Of a DNA stretch of 23,533 nt, positions 21,518 to 23,533 are shown one piece after another. Positions within the stretch are counted from its first letter, which is position 1; every line of letters begins with the position of its first letter. The translations under genes were made by a program, and so were the position numbers. Location: assembly GCA_902783795.1 (NCBI GenBank), contig CACZSO010000118.1:1-23533 (forward strand). Direction: 5' to 3'. The notes below the pieces were generated by a model. That model saw only the letters and a program-made list of their open reading frames with translations, was not told the DNA's origin and ran no database searches. Source of the DNA: an uncultured Eubacteriales bacterium (GTDB lineage: Bacteria; Bacillota; Clostridia; Lachnospirales; Lachnospiraceae).

Positions 21518-23497
21518 TCAAAACCTGTTTTCTGTGTCGGGAATAATTGGATACCTTTCCTCTCCTCTTATAAATACACCGCCGCTTAATGATGTCCGGA
21601 CGATGCACCGTCCTTCTTTTACTTCTACCTTGATATCGCCCCGGGGTGTGGGTACGACCCCGGCAAAATCACCCGCATTCAAAGCCGGCTGTACTTCAAA
21701 GGTACTGTAGCCCTCTCCTGTGGGAGCTGCTCCCAGCAGATATCGGCCGAAGAGATAAATAGGGCCGGCAGCCCAGGCGTGGCAGAGGCTCTTATCATAG
21801 GGCTCGCCGTACATAGCTAGATGCTCGTCCCCGCTCATCCGAGGGTCGAATTCCTCCCAGAAGGTGGTGGCACCCAGGTCAAGCATGCCGCCCCAATAAG
21901 CCTGTACCCAGCTGATCATTTCCTCAGTACGGCCCAGCCGGCAGAGAGCCTCCATTTCATAAAGTTTGAAATAAGGGGTCGTGATAGGCGGAATATCCTC
22001 ATTTTCCAGCACATTGGCGAGGATACGTTTCCCGCGGTCTTCCGCTGCAAACCCCAGAAGGACCGCTAAAATGTTCTGATGTCTCCGTACTTCCTTAACC
22101 GGCTCACCCTTCACGACGGTTGTAAGATAGGCTCCCGCTTCTTCGTCCCAGTAAAGCTCTGTGATCTTCTTCCGGAGTGCCGCGGCTTTTTCTGCATACT
22201 GCACTGCCTCTTCATGATGGCCGGCCACTTCCGCACAAAGACCCATACTTTCCAAGGCCGCACAATACAGCATCTGTTCTGCACACAGTGCCCCGTCTTT
22301 TCGCATATCTGCCCAGTCGATAAAGGTCCAGTCATAGTCCAATCCCTGCACCAGGCCCTCCGGGCCTTCCCGCAGCATACAATATTCCATCAGAGTCTTA
22401 GCCCGGTCATAGACCTCACAAATAAAAGACCGGTCACCGGTATAGCCAAGATAGTCTCTCAGCCCCATGAACCAGAAAAAGCTGTAATCTAAGATCGTAT
22501 TGATATGGCAGGCGATAGGGTCGCCGCCTCTAAGTGCCAATGTGGTGCGTTTGATAATGTCTTTGTCAAAGTGACAGTAATAATTCAGCAGATAGCTCTG
22601 ATACGCATCGCCGCTCCACACCCAGCCGTCCCGTTTGATACCATCCAGGTAAAAAAGACGGCTGTTCAGATGCAGTGTATATTCGCAGGTGTTCCAGATC
22701 TTCGTAAGCTGCGGATCCTCCGAAGAAAAGCTGCCGCGTTTTTCCAAAGGAAGCAGTTCACAGACTGCCGTGATCTTTTCCGGCAGCTGCTCTCCCAGAA
22801 CGCGGACATACCGGCAGGCAGCACCCTTCAGTTCAACATTGCCGCTTTCCGGAGTGATCTTTATGCTGCGCACTGCATGTTCCTCACTCATGGCCTCCGG
22901 TATGCTTTCCCCATAGACAAGCGTCAATGGCACGCCGGGATCAGCGCCTTCCAGTGTGAGCCTGGCGTAGACCTCTTTGCCGAAATCAATGAGTTCACCA
23001 CCTTCCACCGGTGTGACAGACTTGATCTCAACAGGCTCCGCCGGAAGCTGATAATCACTGGGACGTTCTTCCGGATCACAAAGATCCCAGGCTCCCGCAT
23101 TTGTATCAAATTTACTTAAATTTCCGGCACTGCGGATCCCTTCTCCGCAAAGCCAAGTCTCATCGGTTCCGAAAGTCTCGCCTTGAGCCCAGACGGCCGG
23201 GATACCGGCAGCGTTTGCCACAGAAAAGATCAGACTGTGCTGTCCGGCAGGGATCGTAACCTCCTTATCACAGCGCATCCGCTCACCGTCCAGTGTCAGA
23301 TAACCGATACCGTCAAAAACTGTCCGGAGGCGCTCCGGTTTCATGATCTCTACTGTTTTTCCAAATTCCGCATTCCGGTGGCAGTCATATATTTTCCAGA
23401 AAGGAGGCATTCCCTTGCCTCGTTCTACGCGGGACAGAGAAAGCTCCCGGTGGTGATATAATTCAAAATCACCGTAATACCAGATCCATTTGGCCAT
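21518..23497 (-). CDS. alpha-L-rhamnosidase-like glycoside hydrolase family 78
   Basis: A 659-aa inverting glycosidase releasing terminal rhamnose. An N-terminal beta-sandwich region (about 1-250) precedes an (alpha/alpha)6 barrel. The acid region is LDGIKRDGWVWSGDAY (284-299, family RD..W.GD pattern), DWTFIDWAD lies in the active-site cleft (389-397), and the base is Glu548 in GATTFWEEFDP; a C-terminal beta domain closes it. It is shorter than large GH78 enzymes (900-1100 aa), missing extra N-terminal modules. No signal peptide, so it probably works inside the cell on imported glycosides. I start at ATG 23497, 6 nt after GAGGA; ATG 23503 is too close. First visible gene of the leftward run. 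Confidence 0.9.
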   Translation of the reverse strand: MAKWIWYYGDFELYHHRELSLSRVERGKGMPPFWKIYDCHRNAEFGKTVEIMKPERLRTVFDGIGYLTLDGERMRCDKEVTIPAGQHSLIFSVANAAGIPAVWAQGETFGTDETWLCGEGIRSAGNLSKFDTNAGAWDLCDPEERPSDYQLPAEPVEIKSVTPVEGGELIDFGKEVYARLTLEGADPGVPLTLVYGESIPEAMSEEHAVRSIKITPESGNVELKGAACRYVRVLGEQLPEKITAVCELLPLEKRGSFSSEDPQLTKIWNTCEYTLHLNSRLFYLDGIKRDGWVWSGDAYQSYLLNYYCHFDKDIIKRTTLALRGGDPIACHINTILDYSFFWFMGLRDYLGYTGDRSFICEVYDRAKTLMEYCMLREGPEGLVQGLDYDWTFIDWADMRKDGALCAEQMLYCAALESMGLCAEVAGHHEEAVQYAEKAAALRKKITELYWDEEAGAYLTTVVKGEPVKEVRRHQNILAVLLGFAAEDRGKRILANVLENEDIPPITTPYFKLYEMEALCRLGRTEEMISWVQAYWGGMLDLGATTFWEEFDPRMSGDEHLAMYGEPYDKSLCHAWAAGPIYLFGRYLLGAAPTGEGYSTFEVQPALNAGDFAGVVPTPRGDIKVEVKEGRCIVRTSLSGGVFIRGEERYPIIPDTENRF

Positions 23498-23516
23498 GAT
23501 CATTCCTCACTGAATT

Positions 23517-23522
23517 ATTTTA
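23517..23522 (-). promoter_or_regulatory. possible -10 box of the GH78 operon at the window edge
   Basis: Leftward TAAAAT about 20 bases before the GH78 start. Its -35 would lie beyond the end of the window, so this cannot be confirmed. Confidence 0.3.
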
Positions 23523-23533
23523 GCATCCATACC

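Overview
The window looks like a chromosomal stretch from a low-to-mid GC Bacillota, most likely a gut-type Lachnospiraceae or close clostridial relative. This is inferred from strong AGGAGG-type ribosome sites, roughly balanced base composition, and the gene families present: a TGS-uridine-kinase fusion, tributyrin-esterase paralogues, a ferredoxin-tailed aldo/keto reductase, a propionate-CoA-transferase-type enzyme and cytoplasmic GH78/GH2 glycosidases. There are no rRNA or tRNA genes, phage genes, insertion sequences or CRISPR array. It is mostly ordinary accessory metabolism, with one strikingly structured non-coding region.

Layout. (1) 1-1840: terminator and a leftward TGS-domain nucleoside kinase. 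(2) 1943-4128: rightward HhH-SNF2 helicase whose predicted transcription start coincides with its ATG, so the mRNA may be leaderless. (3) 4139-5823: leftward pair of tributyrin-type esterases joined by a TGATG overlap, with a good promoter. (4) 5898-8809: rightward exporter-type ABC half-transporter followed by an alpha/beta-hydrolase-like protein that has lost its nucleophile serine; a bidirectional terminator closes it. (5) 8909-10060: leftward GNAT acetyltransferase and nitroreductase. Their promoter is nearly a copy of the esterase promoter, and it shows that the GNAT starts at 9994. (6) 10126-10573: seven tandem units of exactly 64 bp, each opening with a 35-37 bp inverted repeat. The array is non-coding and unlike any element I can name. 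(7) 10691-12033: a MalY/PatB-type C-S lyase whose consensus promoter is bracketed by a perfect 11-bp inverted repeat and followed by a leader hairpin. (8) 12061-15441: leftward redox operon of an iron-sulfur flavoprotein, a fused propionate-type CoA transferase and a 2x[4Fe-4S] aldo/keto reductase. (9) 15436-23533: a long leftward run, apparently one operon, of GH78 rhamnosidase, GH2 glycosidase, NUDIX, three different GNATs, a NUDIX-HD fusion, and a broken gene for a small signal-peptide protein.

How the genes fit together. The GH78 and GH2 enzymes lack signal peptides, so they probably trim imported rhamnosides. The redox operon could handle a short-chain aldehyde or acid, possibly from deoxy-sugar fermentation, but nothing in the window proves that link. 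The GNAT/NUDIX run looks like small-molecule modification or nucleotide clean-up. The best candidate for something undescribed is the 64-bp hairpin array between divergent genes. The operator around the C-S lyase promoter, the serine-less hydrolase beside the ABC exporter and the NUDIX-HD fusion come next.
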